Positions 26,857-35,672 of a stretch of DNA of 64,000 bases are shown here, piece by piece. Source of the DNA: Rhodococcus sp. 14-1411-2a. Lineage in GTDB: Bacteria; Actinomycetota; Actinomycetes; Mycobacteriales; Mycobacteriaceae. Location: assembly GCF_002259485.1 (NCBI RefSeq), contig NZ_NPGA01000008.1:278686-342685 (forward strand), in the 5' to 3' direction. The notes under the pieces were generated by a model, which made no database searches, had not been told where the DNA came from, and was given only the letters and a program-made list of their open reading frames with translations. The position numbers and the translations under genes are program-made. Positions within the stretch are counted from its first letter, which is position 1, and every line of letters starts with the position of its first letter.

Positions 26857-27828
26857 CTACCGGCCGAGGTCCAAGAGAACCCTGGCGCCGGACGCTGCGT
26901 GCTCGATCGCGGAAGTGAGTTCGCGTAGTGGGTACACCGCGGCGATGGGCTGGACTACTTTGGAGGAGTCAAGAATTGGCAGAATCGTTTGTGCCACCAC
27001 CAGAGGTGTCTCCGTGAGATAGCGTGAAGTTCCCTGGTAGAACCCCCTGATCGTCAGGTCCTTGCTCAGAACGTCGAATGTGTCCACGGCGACGGGATCT
27101 CCGGTCACGTTGCCGTAGGTCACCAGCACACCGCCCGGTGCCAGCAGCTTGGCGAGGAGTCGGCTCGATTCGCCACCGAGAAGGTCCAGGGCGAGAACAG
27201 TGTTGAGACCTGCCACGCGTTCGTGCGCCGCCTGTGCGCCGTCGTTGATGTCGATGACTACGTCGCACCCGAGCGCTTCGACTGCGGCGATGTCGTCGGC
27301 TCGGCGGACGATGCCGATCGTTCGAACGTCTCGCTTGCCCGCAAGGGTTATCAACCAGCGTGCGAGTCCCGAGGTGGCCGCGTTGAACACGACGGCGTCG
27401 CCGGGTTGCAACTGGGCGTAGTCGCGGAGCAGGAACTCCGCGGTGGCGGCATTGACGGTCAGCATCGCTGCTTGCTGGGGGTCGACCTCGGGCGGAACGA
27501 CGACCAGGCTGGTGGCCGGCAGTGCGATTTGTTGGCGCCAGGTTCCTGATGTGAGAGGAAGCAGTACCCGTTGACCAACGGCGACCGAGGTCACATTCGC
27601 TCCGATGGCGGCCACGACTCCGGTGCCTTCGTTCCCCACCTGCGCCGGAAAGTGCGCGATCAGGCCCGGTACGCGAGCAAACATCAGGTCGTTGAAGTTG
27701 ATGGGCGCGTAGTCGACGTCGACCAGAACCTCGTCGGCGGCTATGTCGGCGCTGTCGATGTCCGGTACCTCGTGCAGTCGATAGACCGACGAAGGGTTGC
27801 CGACGCCGGTGAGTTGGACTGTCTTCAT
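26857..27828 (-). CDS. Medium-chain alcohol dehydrogenase/quinone reductase-like oxidoreductase
   Basis: 323-residue MDR-superfamily protein. The N-terminal GroES-like domain contains APINFNDLMFARV and GNEGTGVVAAIGANV. The nucleotide-binding domain (AATSGLARWLITLAGKR) resembles 2-enoyl-thioester reductases and quinone oxidoreductases. The Cys and His ligands of catalytic zinc are not apparent, consistent with a zinc-free NADPH reductase. GAGGT precedes the ATG. It is convergent with the alpha/beta-hydrolase-fold gene. Likely substrate is an enone or enoyl thioester; not determinable. Confidence 0.88.
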   Translation of the reverse strand: MKTVQLTGVGNPSSVYRLHEVPDIDSADIAADEVLVDVDYAPINFNDLMFARVPGLIAHFPAQVGNEGTGVVAAIGANVTSVAVGQRVLLPLTSGTWRQQIALPATSLVVVPPEVDPQQAAMLTVNAATAEFLLRDYAQLQPGDAVVFNAATSGLARWLITLAGKRDVRTIGIVRRADDIAAVEALGCDVVIDINDGAQAAHERVAGLNTVLALDLLGGESSRLLAKLLAPGGVLVTYGNVTGDPVAVDTFDVLSKDLTIRGFYQGTSRYLTETPLVVAQTILPILDSSKVVQPIAAVYPLRELTSAIEHAASGARVLLDLGR

Positions 27829-27902
27829 TGGTGAACCTCATTCTGGTGGTGGTGAGCAAGGGACCGTTGTTACGCTGAGATAATGGGGGGCGATGAAATC
27901 TG

Positions 27903-28328
27903 TCAATCGACGTAGTCGATGCGTACCGATATCGGTGTCGTCTCCAAGGCTTGCGCGACTTTGAATCCAACGGAGCCGAACGTTCGTGCCCTGGCGACCA
28001 CGTCGTCGTCGGGCCTCAGTGTGGCGACTCCGGTACGCCAATGCCTACCCTGTCGCACACGAACTTTCGGGTTGTCGACGATGTTGATGCCCCATCCGGA
28101 GCGAGTTCCGTGTTGACTGATCACCCATGCGCCGGTGCTGTCGAATTGAGCGTTCACCGGCACCCGGCGCATCTTGCCGCTCTTGCGTCCGATGGTCTCC
28201 AACTCGGTAGTCATGGCAGTGCGAACACCTATTTTACTCAGTCCCAACACAATTGGGTTCAGATATCGGCCGACAGCGCGCTCTCTGCGAAACTTGCGAA
28301 GCTTCCGATCGTCCTCTGCATTCGACAT
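27903..28328 (-). CDS. Nitroreductase/DDN family deazaflavin (F420)-dependent protein
   Basis: 141-residue protein of the DDN/F420H2-dependent quinone reductase family, common in mycobacteria and rhodococci. Typical sequence: TTELETIGRKSGKMRRVPV, then WVISQHGTRSGWGINIVDNPKVRV and the C-terminal ARARTFGSVGFKVAQ. ATG at 28328 is chosen because the domain starts right after it. Members reduce quinones or nitro compounds with F420H2 or bind the cofactor. It is in the same direction as the DUF4267-like gene upstream (118-bp gap). Confidence 0.85.
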   Translation of the reverse strand: MSNAEDDRKLRKFRRERAVGRYLNPIVLGLSKIGVRTAMTTELETIGRKSGKMRRVPVNAQFDSTGAWVISQHGTRSGWGINIVDNPKVRVRQGRHWRTGVATLRPDDDVVARARTFGSVGFKVAQALETTPISVRIDYVD

Positions 28329-28445
28329 TTTCGACCTCTCTCGACCTTGTGAATTGATTCGAACAACGACAACCGCGGGTGACTCGACCAGCCGATCAGT
28401 CGTCCAGCCATCCGGCCACACAAAACACAAGCAGCACAACAGTTC

Positions 28446-28847
28446 TCAGCGTGCCGTCCGCCCCAACCGGAGCGCCAATGCTCCGGCCGCCACGGCCGAC
28501 AACGCCACCCCCGGTGCCATCACCGTCGTCGAACCGGCGATTTCCTTCCGACGAGCGGCCGCGATCCAGGCCACAGCGTCGACGGCATCCATGACGATGT
28601 TGAGGCGGATGAAATCTTCCGGGGACCGGAAGCGGTCGAGTCTCGTCAGCCCGAGCGCGAGGGCTGCGTTACGGATTCCGAACATCTGTTGATAGGCAAC
28701 GGCCACAGTGCCCTTCGATTCCATACCGAAGAATCGGGCCACGAGCGTAGGCGCGGCAAGGTGACTGGTGGCAACCATGATGCGACCGACGATCAACATC
28801 CGCAGGGGGACGGACGATGCGAACGTTTCGGAACTATCCTTGGGCAC
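28446..28847 (-). CDS. Small membrane protein, DUF4267-like
   Basis: 133-residue protein, GTG start at 28847 chosen for the AAGGAGGG just upstream. It has about four hydrophobic segments, with RMLIVGRIMVATSHLAAP and FGIRNAALALGLTRL as the most family-like stretches. The DUF4267 assignment is from memory of the family pattern and tentative. It is divergent from an HxlR regulator gene. A degenerate second copy of this gene lies at 39510-39744, downstream of a nearly identical promoter element. Function unknown; such proteins are often found with NAD(P)H-dependent oxidoreductases under HxlR-type control. Confidence 0.7.
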   Translation of the reverse strand: MPKDSSETFASSVPLRMLIVGRIMVATSHLAAPTLVARFFGMESKGTVAVAYQQMFGIRNAALALGLTRLDRFRSPEDFIRLNIVMDAVDAVAWIAAARRKEIAGSTTVMAPGVALSAVAAGALALRLGRTAR

Positions 28848-28975
28848 AGTGCCCTCCTTCTTCGAGTGCACCGGACGATCGTGTAGCCGACCGGTACTGG
28901 GATTGGGGTGGCCGCGCGTGGCGCCTGATCGGTGGCGTGAGCCCCCGTGTGCGATGACGCTAGTTCACTAGTGTT

Positions 28976-29001
28976 ATTATAGCAACTACCATTTTGGTAG
29001 T
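28976..29001 (-). promoter_or_regulatory. Promoter with HxlR-type operator, DUF4267-like gene
   Basis: Reading the minus strand, the inverted repeat ACTACCA-AAA-TGGTAGT (29001-28985) is followed by TGC and a perfect -10 hexamer TATAAT (28981-28976). A second small repeat, ACTAG/CTAGT, lies just downstream around 28968-28972. The repeat occupies the spacer of the promoter, where a repressor would block it. The same layout occurs at 39386-39411. Confidence 0.65.
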
Positions 29002-29061
29002 GCCGAGCTCGTCGTGTCGACTCGCCGGTTCGGACTAAACGGAAGTGAGGTGCAGAACGCG

Positions 29062-29415
29062 ATGGACGATGAGCACGTCGAGGTAGACCCGTACTGTCCC
29101 TACTTCGCTGCAGGAATGCGAATGCTGGATCAACGCTGGGCGGGCACCGTGCTTCGAACGCTGATTGCGGGACCCCAACGGTTCAACGACATCGCCGCCG
29201 CGATTCCCGGCATCACCGACAGCACGTTGTCCAAGCGCCTCAAAGGACTGGAGTCCGGTGGCCTCGTCGCTCGGGTGGTGCATCCGACGACACCGGTCCG
29301 AATCGAATACCGGCTCACCGACATGGGGACTGCGTTGGGCAAAGTTCTCTTGCAGTTGAACGGTTGGGCACTCGAATGGGTGAAACTGCCCGCGGTCGAA
29401 CAGGAATCGAACTAG
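29062..29415 (+). CDS. HxlR-family transcriptional regulator
   Basis: 117-residue winged-helix regulator. It contains the family Cys near the N-terminus (DPYCPYF), then LDQRWAGTVLRTLIAGPQRFNDIAAAIPGI and STLSKRLKGLESGGLVAR as the recognition and wing region. ATG at 29062 is favoured over a GTG at 29014 because GAGGTG precedes it and the domain starts there. HxlR proteins often sense quinones, aldehydes or other electrophiles through the Cys. It probably controls the divergent DUF4267-like gene through the inverted repeat at 28985-29001. Confidence 0.88.
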   Translation: MDDEHVEVDPYCPYFAAGMRMLDQRWAGTVLRTLIAGPQRFNDIAAAIPGITDSTLSKRLKGLESGGLVARVVHPTTPVRIEYRLTDMGTALGKVLLQLNGWALEWVKLPAVEQESN

Positions 29416-29446
29416 CGCCTGGAGGTAGGGCCGCGGCGCACTCGCG

Positions 29447-30697
29447 TCATCGGTTCGTCGTCGAGAACACGGCCGTCCCGAACCAACGACACGCGAGCAG
29501 CGCCAGGGCCAGATCCAGGTGTCCGTCATCGATCGGGCGCGCCAGTAGCCGCTCGATGGTGCGCAGGCGGTAGAGGATCGTGTTTTTGTGGCAGTTGAGC
29601 ATCCGTGAGGTCGCGGTGGCGCTCCTGTTGGTCGAGCAATACACGTCGAGGGTGCGACGCAGCTCGCGTTCGCGCTCTCCGTCGATTGCTAGCGGGCCCA
29701 GCGTCTCGGCGATCCAGCGACGCGCACGAGCGAGGTCCGAACACAGGAACACCAAGCTCGCCACGTCCTGATACGGGACAACTGTCGAGACGTCGGCAAC
29801 CGATCCAACAGCGTGAGCATCGACTGCTTGCCGATGAGAAGCAATGAATCCGTCGAGGCCGACGCCGTCTCCACCTATGGCGACACGTAGTTGCGGCAAT
29901 TCAGCAGAGAGCGATTTTTCGACCGCCTGTACGTCGAGGTGGCCGATCCGAGGCGCCGGGAGCCAGGCCCAGATCGTGGCGGGTCCTCGCGGAATGACCA
30001 ACGGTCGAGACGTGCACCCGGCGAGGTCCGCAAGAACGCCCACCACGTCGCGGGCGCGTACGAAGTCGTCGACGGTGTTCTCCGGCCCGTCGACCCATAC
30101 GATCACCGCGCAATGGTGCCGGGTCAACCGGTAGCCCAGGAGGGCCTCGGCGGCAGACAGGTCGACAGTCGTCCCGTCGAGTACCGCCATCACCCGGTCG
30201 AGACGAACGAACTCTTCCTGCCGGCGGTAGCGCTCACGCTCGGTCTCGTACTCCACTGCGATCCGTTGACACATTCGGTCGGTGTAGGTGTGAGCGAGGG
30301 TGCTCATCGCCACCATTTCCGTCACGACGACGTCGACGTCGTCCGTGAGGTCAGCCAAGAGCTCCACGCAGATTTGAACCCAACGAGACTCCGTGAGGTG
30401 ATACCCGCGGAGTATCTCGTGTAGGGGGACGCCCAGTCTCGCGAGACGGTGAACGATCGACAACGCACCGACAGGTGGCTCCGCCAGGTCGAGATCTGCG
30501 GGATTCGTCACCAGATGCAGGACCACCTCGAGATTGGCTCGATTCGACACGCGCAGCCAATCACGGTCGATGTGGTCTTGCTCGACCACCGGGATGGTGT
30601 GACTCAGCAGCTCGGTCAACTCGTCTGCTATCGCCGAAAGTCGTGCGGACAGTTTCTCGACCAGACCGATGCGGATAGTCGACGCCGTCGTTGCCAT
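29447..30697 (-). CDS. PucR-family transcriptional regulator (first of two)
   Basis: 416-residue regulator. The N-terminal ligand-binding region includes LARLGVPLHEILRGYHLTESRWV; a GGDEF-like middle domain follows. The C-terminal PucR helix-turn-helix is seen as RTLDVYCSTNRSATATSRMLNCHKNTILYRL, split here as family members do. ATG at 30697 sits at the domain start; the frame is open further upstream without homology. It is divergent from the hydrolase/SDR/acyl-CoA dehydrogenase/ligase operon and is its likely activator. A second PucR protein with the same architecture lies at 39758-41047. Confidence 0.88.
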   Translation of the reverse strand: MATTASTIRIGLVEKLSARLSAIADELTELLSHTIPVVEQDHIDRDWLRVSNRANLEVVLHLVTNPADLDLAEPPVGALSIVHRLARLGVPLHEILRGYHLTESRWVQICVELLADLTDDVDVVVTEMVAMSTLAHTYTDRMCQRIAVEYETERERYRRQEEFVRLDRVMAVLDGTTVDLSAAEALLGYRLTRHHCAVIVWVDGPENTVDDFVRARDVVGVLADLAGCTSRPLVIPRGPATIWAWLPAPRIGHLDVQAVEKSLSAELPQLRVAIGGDGVGLDGFIASHRQAVDAHAVGSVADVSTVVPYQDVASLVFLCSDLARARRWIAETLGPLAIDGERERELRRTLDVYCSTNRSATATSRMLNCHKNTILYRLRTIERLLARPIDDGHLDLALALLACRWFGTAVFSTTNR

Positions 30698-30932
30698 TAC
30701 CGAGAGTCTGGCCCGTACGTCATGTAAGCGCAACCTCCTGCCGATGTGCGCAGCATTTGGACGTTCAGTACAAACGCGGGACGGGTTTCTATCTCCTGGG
30801 CCTGATGCGCGCGCCACGTTGTGCACGTCCAATTGGTGAACACCAGTTTCTCTCGGTCGTGTCGACCAGAGCCCGATATGGATCACCGGTACGAGACACC
30901 AACCACATCCCGTACCGAAGAAAGGCACCAAC

Positions 30933-31892
30933 ATGAATACACCCGACCGCTCCGACGTCCGATTCGACTCGGGCGAGGAGCAGTGCGGCGCCTGGTTGTA
31001 CATGCCCGACACAGCGGCAGATGATGGGCCGGTGCCGATCGTCGTCCTGGCGCACGGGATCGCCGGCGTCAAGGAGCTTCGGCTGTACGCCTTCGCCGAA
31101 CGCTTCCGCGACGCAGGCTATGCGTGTCTGGTTTTCGACTATCGGCACTTCGGCGCAAGCAGCGGCCAACCGCGTGAGCTGATCGACATCGACCGCCAAC
31201 TCGAGGACTGGCGCAACGCCGTCACCTACGCCCGATCGCTTCCCGACATCGACCCGAACAGGGTCGTGGTCTGGGGAACCTCGTTCGGCGGCGGCAACGT
31301 CATGATCACTGCGGCGGACGATCCCCGCATCGTTGCTGCCATCACACAATGCCCCTTCACCGACGGCCCGTCATCGGTCCTTCGGATCTCCCCCAGAACA
31401 TCGTTCGCACTCATGGTGAAGGCGCTACGCGATCGTGCCAGCGTGAGGTCGGGTCGAAGCCCAGTACGCATACCCGCCACAGGTCGACCCGGAACTGCAG
31501 CGATGATGACAGCCCCGGATTCGTTGGCCGGCTTCCACGCTCTTCTCCTCGCCTCGAACATGCCCGACATGCCGCAGGACGTGCCTGCTCGCCTCATGCT
31601 GAGGATCCCTTTTCACATACCCGGACGACGCGCACGAGACATCAAGTGTCCGATCATGTTCGGGCTCTGCGAACACGACACGATCGCGCCGGTGCGAGCA
31701 GCCATCAGACACGCTCGGAACGCCCCTCGCGGCGAGATCCGACTCTACGACGCGGGCCATTTCGACATCTACATCGGAGACCTGTTCGAGGAAGTCGTCT
31801 CGGACCAAATCGAGTTCCTCCAACGCCACGTACCCACGAACCAGGGCAGCTCGAACATTTCCCTCAATCATTCGGAAGGAACCAATCGATGA
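30933..31892 (+). CDS. Alpha/beta hydrolase (dienelactone hydrolase/peptidase S15-like)
   Basis: 319-residue serine hydrolase. Seen: VVLAHGIAGVKE for the oxyanion hole, the nucleophile elbow WGTSFGGGN near residue 116, the Asp in GLCEHDTIAP near residue 252 and the catalytic His in YDAGHFDIY. AAGAAAGG precedes the ATG. First gene of a tightly packed operon (4-bp overlap with the SDR), so it probably performs the entry hydrolysis of an ester, lactone or thioester whose acid part is then activated and beta-oxidised. Cytoplasmic. Confidence 0.88.
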   Translation: MNTPDRSDVRFDSGEEQCGAWLYMPDTAADDGPVPIVVLAHGIAGVKELRLYAFAERFRDAGYACLVFDYRHFGASSGQPRELIDIDRQLEDWRNAVTYARSLPDIDPNRVVVWGTSFGGGNVMITAADDPRIVAAITQCPFTDGPSSVLRISPRTSFALMVKALRDRASVRSGRSPVRIPATGRPGTAAMMTAPDSLAGFHALLLASNMPDMPQDVPARLMLRIPFHIPGRRARDIKCPIMFGLCEHDTIAPVRAAIRHARNAPRGEIRLYDAGHFDIYIGDLFEEVVSDQIEFLQRHVPTNQGSSNISLNHSEGTNR

Positions 31893-32785
31893 AAAAGTAC
31901 GACGTCGCTGGACGCACGGTCGTCATTACCGGTGCCGCAGGAGGGCTCGGACAGATGCTCGCCGACGCGCTCCGTGCACGCCACGCCAATGTTGCACTGC
32001 TCGACCTCGACGCCGACGCCGTCACCGCTCAGGCGGAACGTCTCGGCGGAACGCGAGTCGCCCGCGGCTGGCGAGTCGATGTCCGAGACCTCGGCAGCCT
32101 CGAAACCGCCATGCGTGAGGTCGAGGAACACTTCGGGCGCATCGATGTCGTCATCGCCGGAGCCGGAATCGGCAATGTCGCCGGCCCACTGACGGCCACC
32201 GACCCCACAGCATTCGAACGCGTCGTGGACATCAACCTCCTCGGAGTGTGGCGCACGTTCCGCGCGGCCGCGCCCTACGTCCAGGAGCGCCGCGGACACC
32301 TGATGGCCGTAGCCTCGATGGCAAGCTTCGTCCACGCTCCGTTACACGGCAGCTACACCTCCAGTAAGGCCGGCGTGTGGGCACTGTGCGACTCGCTCCG
32401 GCTCGAATTCCGCCACCTCGGAGTCACCGTCGGCAGCGTCCACCCGTCCTTCTTCAAAACCCCGCTGGTCGACGAAGCGCTCGCGCAGAAGGACGCTGTG
32501 CGCCTGTTCGACAACTTCGAGGGAGCCTTCCAACTCATCCCACCCGAAAACGTGGTCAAAGACATCCTTCTGGGAATCGAGCGACGCTCGGCGCAGGTTG
32601 TCACCCCCCGCACCATGCGCTCGGCAGCGCTGGCACCAGGCTTGATCCGTCTGCTCGTCGACCGCTTCGGTTTCTCCGACACCACCATCGCCGGAGCCAT
32701 CGAATTGAGTCTGCAGAGAATCGAAGAGAGTCCGCTGAGAACAGCAGCACTCCAGCCCCACAACGAGTACTCGAAGTCGCGATGA
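31889..32785 (+). CDS. SDR-family oxidoreductase
   Basis: 298-residue classical-extended SDR. Seen: TGAAGGLG near residue 15, the NNAG equivalent AGAGIGNVAG, catalytic Ser in VASMASFVHA and the YTSSKAG motif with Tyr and Lys. An extra C-terminal helical tail of about 60 residues is common to actinobacterial SDRs of this type. It overlaps the hydrolase stop and the acyl-CoA dehydrogenase start by 4 bp each, showing tight translational coupling. Probable role: oxidation of a hydroxyl group of the substrate before or during acyl-CoA degradation. Confidence 0.9.
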   Translation: MKKYDVAGRTVVITGAAGGLGQMLADALRARHANVALLDLDADAVTAQAERLGGTRVARGWRVDVRDLGSLETAMREVEEHFGRIDVVIAGAGIGNVAGPLTATDPTAFERVVDINLLGVWRTFRAAAPYVQERRGHLMAVASMASFVHAPLHGSYTSSKAGVWALCDSLRLEFRHLGVTVGSVHPSFFKTPLVDEALAQKDAVRLFDNFEGAFQLIPPENVVKDILLGIERRSAQVVTPRTMRSAALAPGLIRLLVDRFGFSDTTIAGAIELSLQRIEESPLRTAALQPHNEYSKSR

Positions 32786-34014
32786 CAACCACCCATCACC
32801 CCGTCCGACAGGCCGACCGGCTATACCACGACCTGCTTTCCCCTGCCGAGACTCGGGAGGTCCGCGAGCGGGTGCGCAAGATCGCCACTGATTCGGTCGC
32901 GCCGGCGGCACGCAGGATCGCCAACGGCGACGAGCGATCGGACGGTTTCCCGCGTGACGTCTTCGACGACCTCGCCTCGGCAGGACTGTTCCGGCTGCCG
33001 TTCGCCGCCGAGGTGGGTGGCGAGGACCTCGCGCATCCGGTCACCGCGACCGCAGTGGCGATCGAGGAGTTGGCCTATTACTCGAGCAGCATCGCGGCAG
33101 TCTTCGATGTGCACTGCATCCTCGCCGGCAGTGCGCTGACCCACGGCACCGCTGAGCAGCAACACAGGTGGCTGCGGCCGCTGGCCGAGGGCACGCTCAT
33201 CGGCGCTTTCGCGACCACAGAGCCCGAAGCGTCGTCGGACCTCAGCCCCCAGGCGCTGAAGACGTCCGCCGTACAGCACGGGGACACTTGGGTACTCAAC
33301 GGCCACAAGCGCTGGATCTCCAACTCACCGGTCGCCGGCTTCATCGTCACGCTCGCTCGAACCGGGGATCGGATGTCGATGTTCATCGTCGACACCACCC
33401 TGCCTGGCGTTCGTGTCGGCGAGGCCGACCTGAAGATGGGAAATCGCGGACAGCTCACTGCTGACGTCGGGTTCGACGACGTCGAGCTTCCCGTGGTGGC
33501 GCTGCTCGGGGGCGAGCCGGGGCATGGTCTGCGGCAGGCACTTGCGACCCTGACGCTGGGTCGGATCGGCATCGCGGCTGCCGGCGTCGGTATGGCGCAG
33601 GCCGCCTTCGACCACACCGTCGCCCACTTGTCGAGCCGAGAAGCCTTCGGCCGCAAGCTCGCTGCGAATCAGCATTGGCAATTCCTGATGGCAGACCGAG
33701 CCACGGAGATCGAGAACGCGCGCACGCTGTACCTCAAAGCCGCCCTACGACGCGACTCCGGCGAGGTGTTCCCGGAACCCGAGGCGTCGATGGCCAAGAT
33801 CTACGGCACCCGACTCGCCGTGGACATCGCTCGCGATGCCGTCCAGGCGTTCGGTGGCCTCGGATTCGCCCGCGAGGTCAGCGCGGACGCCACACCCGGT
33901 CCCGTCGAGGCGATCTACCGCGACAGCAAGATCGGCGAGATCTACGAGGGTGCCAACGAAATCCTGAAATGGGTCATCGCTCGCAACATATTCGGCAAGG
34001 AGATCACCGGATGA
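32782..34014 (+). CDS. Acyl-CoA dehydrogenase
   Basis: 410-residue FAD enzyme. Typical motifs: GAFATTEPEASSD near residue 150 (flavin and substrate contact), NGHKRWISN, FGRKLAANQHWQFLMAD and the C-terminal DAVQAFGGLGFARE. A probable catalytic Glu lies in AIYRDSKIGEIYEGANEI. It introduces a trans-2 double bond into an acyl-CoA and passes electrons to ETF. It lies between the SDR and the acyl-CoA ligase, so probably acts on the product of that ligase. Confidence 0.93.
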   Translation: MTTTHHPVRQADRLYHDLLSPAETREVRERVRKIATDSVAPAARRIANGDERSDGFPRDVFDDLASAGLFRLPFAAEVGGEDLAHPVTATAVAIEELAYYSSSIAAVFDVHCILAGSALTHGTAEQQHRWLRPLAEGTLIGAFATTEPEASSDLSPQALKTSAVQHGDTWVLNGHKRWISNSPVAGFIVTLARTGDRMSMFIVDTTLPGVRVGEADLKMGNRGQLTADVGFDDVELPVVALLGGEPGHGLRQALATLTLGRIGIAAAGVGMAQAAFDHTVAHLSSREAFGRKLAANQHWQFLMADRATEIENARTLYLKAALRRDSGEVFPEPEASMAKIYGTRLAVDIARDAVQAFGGLGFAREVSADATPGPVEAIYRDSKIGEIYEGANEILKWVIARNIFGKEITG

Positions 34015-34054
34015 GCTACACCCGGGGACGACCACTCAGGCACCAGGAGAGACC

Positions 34055-35617
34055 ATGACCCACCTCGCCACACTTCTCGAATCGACCGCGGCGTCCCGTC
34101 CGGACAGCACAGCAGTGGTCTCCCAGAACACACGAATGTCCTACTCTCAGCTCGACGACGCAGCGAACCGAGTCGCCAACCTGCTCGTGTCACGTGGTAT
34201 TCGGCCCGGTGACAACGTAGCCCTCTCGTCACCGAACGTTCCGCACTTCACGATCGTCTACTTCGGGATCCTCAAGGCCGGGGCCACCGTCGTGCCTCTG
34301 AACATCCTGCTCAAACCGCGCGAGATCGCATACCACCTGGTCGATTCGCAGGCGAAGGCGTACTTCGCAGTCGAGGGGACGGCGGCGCTCCCTATCGGCA
34401 CCGCCGCGCGTGAAGGATTCGACGCCGCCGCGACATGCACCGATTTCTTCCTCATCACCACGGACCCGGGGTCGACGCGTTCCGACGCGGGAACAACGCT
34501 GTACGCACCGGCTGTCGCAGAGCAGCCACGGACGTTCACAACAGTCCATCGAAGCGACGACGACACCGCCGTCATCCTGTACACCTCGGGAACCACCGGT
34601 CGACCCAAGGGCGCGCAACTGACTCACCGGAACATGGTGTCGAACGCTCTCACGATGGCCGATCTGCTCGATACCGGAGCGGGAACGCCCGACGTTGCGC
34701 TCTGCGCCCTTCCCCTGTTCCACTCCTTCGGTCAAACGATCATGCAGAACGCCGGCCTCGCCCGGGGAAACACTCTGGTCATGTTGCCGCGATTCGATGC
34801 GCGAGCAGCCATCGATCTGATGATCGAGGAACGCGTCACGACGTTCGGCGGCGTACCCACGATGTACTGGGGCCTTCTGCAAGAAATTGCCAACGACAAC
34901 GAGGCCACCGCCCTTGCGGCACACCTGCATACCGCAATCGCCGGCGGTTCGGCCATGGCCGGCGAGCTGCACCGGGAATTTCGGGAACGGTTCTCGGTCA
35001 CGGTCCTGGAGGGCTACGGGCTCTCCGAGACGTCTCCGGCCGCCAGCTTCTCGCGCCCTGGCGCCGACCCTCGAATAGGCTCGGTCGGCCGGCCGATCCC
35101 CGGAGTCGCGATGAAACTGATCGGCGACGACTGGTCCGACGTACCGGACGACCCGGACGCGATCGGCGAGATCGCGATCAGAGGCCCCAATGTCATGAAG
35201 GGCTACTTCAACCGCCCCGAGGCCTCGCTCGTTGTCATGAATGATCGATGGTTCCGCACCGGGGACCTCGCGAAGAAGGACGCCGACGGCTTTTACTACA
35301 TCGTGGACCGGTCGAAAGACATGATCATTCGCGGCGGCTTCAACGTCTACCCCCGCGAGCTCGAGGAGGTCTTGATGGAGCACCCCGCTGTCTCGATGGT
35401 CGCCGTGATCGGCGTCCCGCACGAATCCCACGGGGAAGAAATCACGGCCTTCGTACTCAAGAACAAGAATCATGACGACGTCACCGAGGCCGAGCTCGTG
35501 GCTTGGGGCAGAAATGAATTCGCCGCCTACAAGTATCCGCGCTCCGTCACCTTCGTCGACGCGTTCCCGACGACATCGACCGGCAAGATCCTCAAGCGCG
35601 AGTTGAGATCGGCGTGA
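34055..35617 (+). CDS. Acyl-CoA synthetase (long-chain fatty acid-CoA ligase type)
   Basis: 520-residue AMP-forming ligase. Seen: YTSGTTGRPKGAQLTHRN near residue 178, EGYGLSETSP, DRWFRTGDLAKKDADG, VDRSKDMIIRGGFNVYPRELE and the terminal Lys in TTSTGKILKREL. Last gene of the operon, 40 bp after the acyl-CoA dehydrogenase. It activates the acid released by the upstream hydrolase or one imported; chain type is not readable from sequence. The window contains two other ligases of this class (17240 and 41094). Confidence 0.93.
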   Translation: MTHLATLLESTAASRPDSTAVVSQNTRMSYSQLDDAANRVANLLVSRGIRPGDNVALSSPNVPHFTIVYFGILKAGATVVPLNILLKPREIAYHLVDSQAKAYFAVEGTAALPIGTAAREGFDAAATCTDFFLITTDPGSTRSDAGTTLYAPAVAEQPRTFTTVHRSDDDTAVILYTSGTTGRPKGAQLTHRNMVSNALTMADLLDTGAGTPDVALCALPLFHSFGQTIMQNAGLARGNTLVMLPRFDARAAIDLMIEERVTTFGGVPTMYWGLLQEIANDNEATALAAHLHTAIAGGSAMAGELHREFRERFSVTVLEGYGLSETSPAASFSRPGADPRIGSVGRPIPGVAMKLIGDDWSDVPDDPDAIGEIAIRGPNVMKGYFNRPEASLVVMNDRWFRTGDLAKKDADGFYYIVDRSKDMIIRGGFNVYPRELEEVLMEHPAVSMVAVIGVPHESHGEEITAFVLKNKNHDDVTEAELVAWGRNEFAAYKYPRSVTFVDAFPTTSTGKILKRELRSA

Positions 35618-35672
35618 CCAAGAAGGTGCTCCCCCACTCCGAGTTCCCTGGGCGATTTCGGCTCACGGGTGT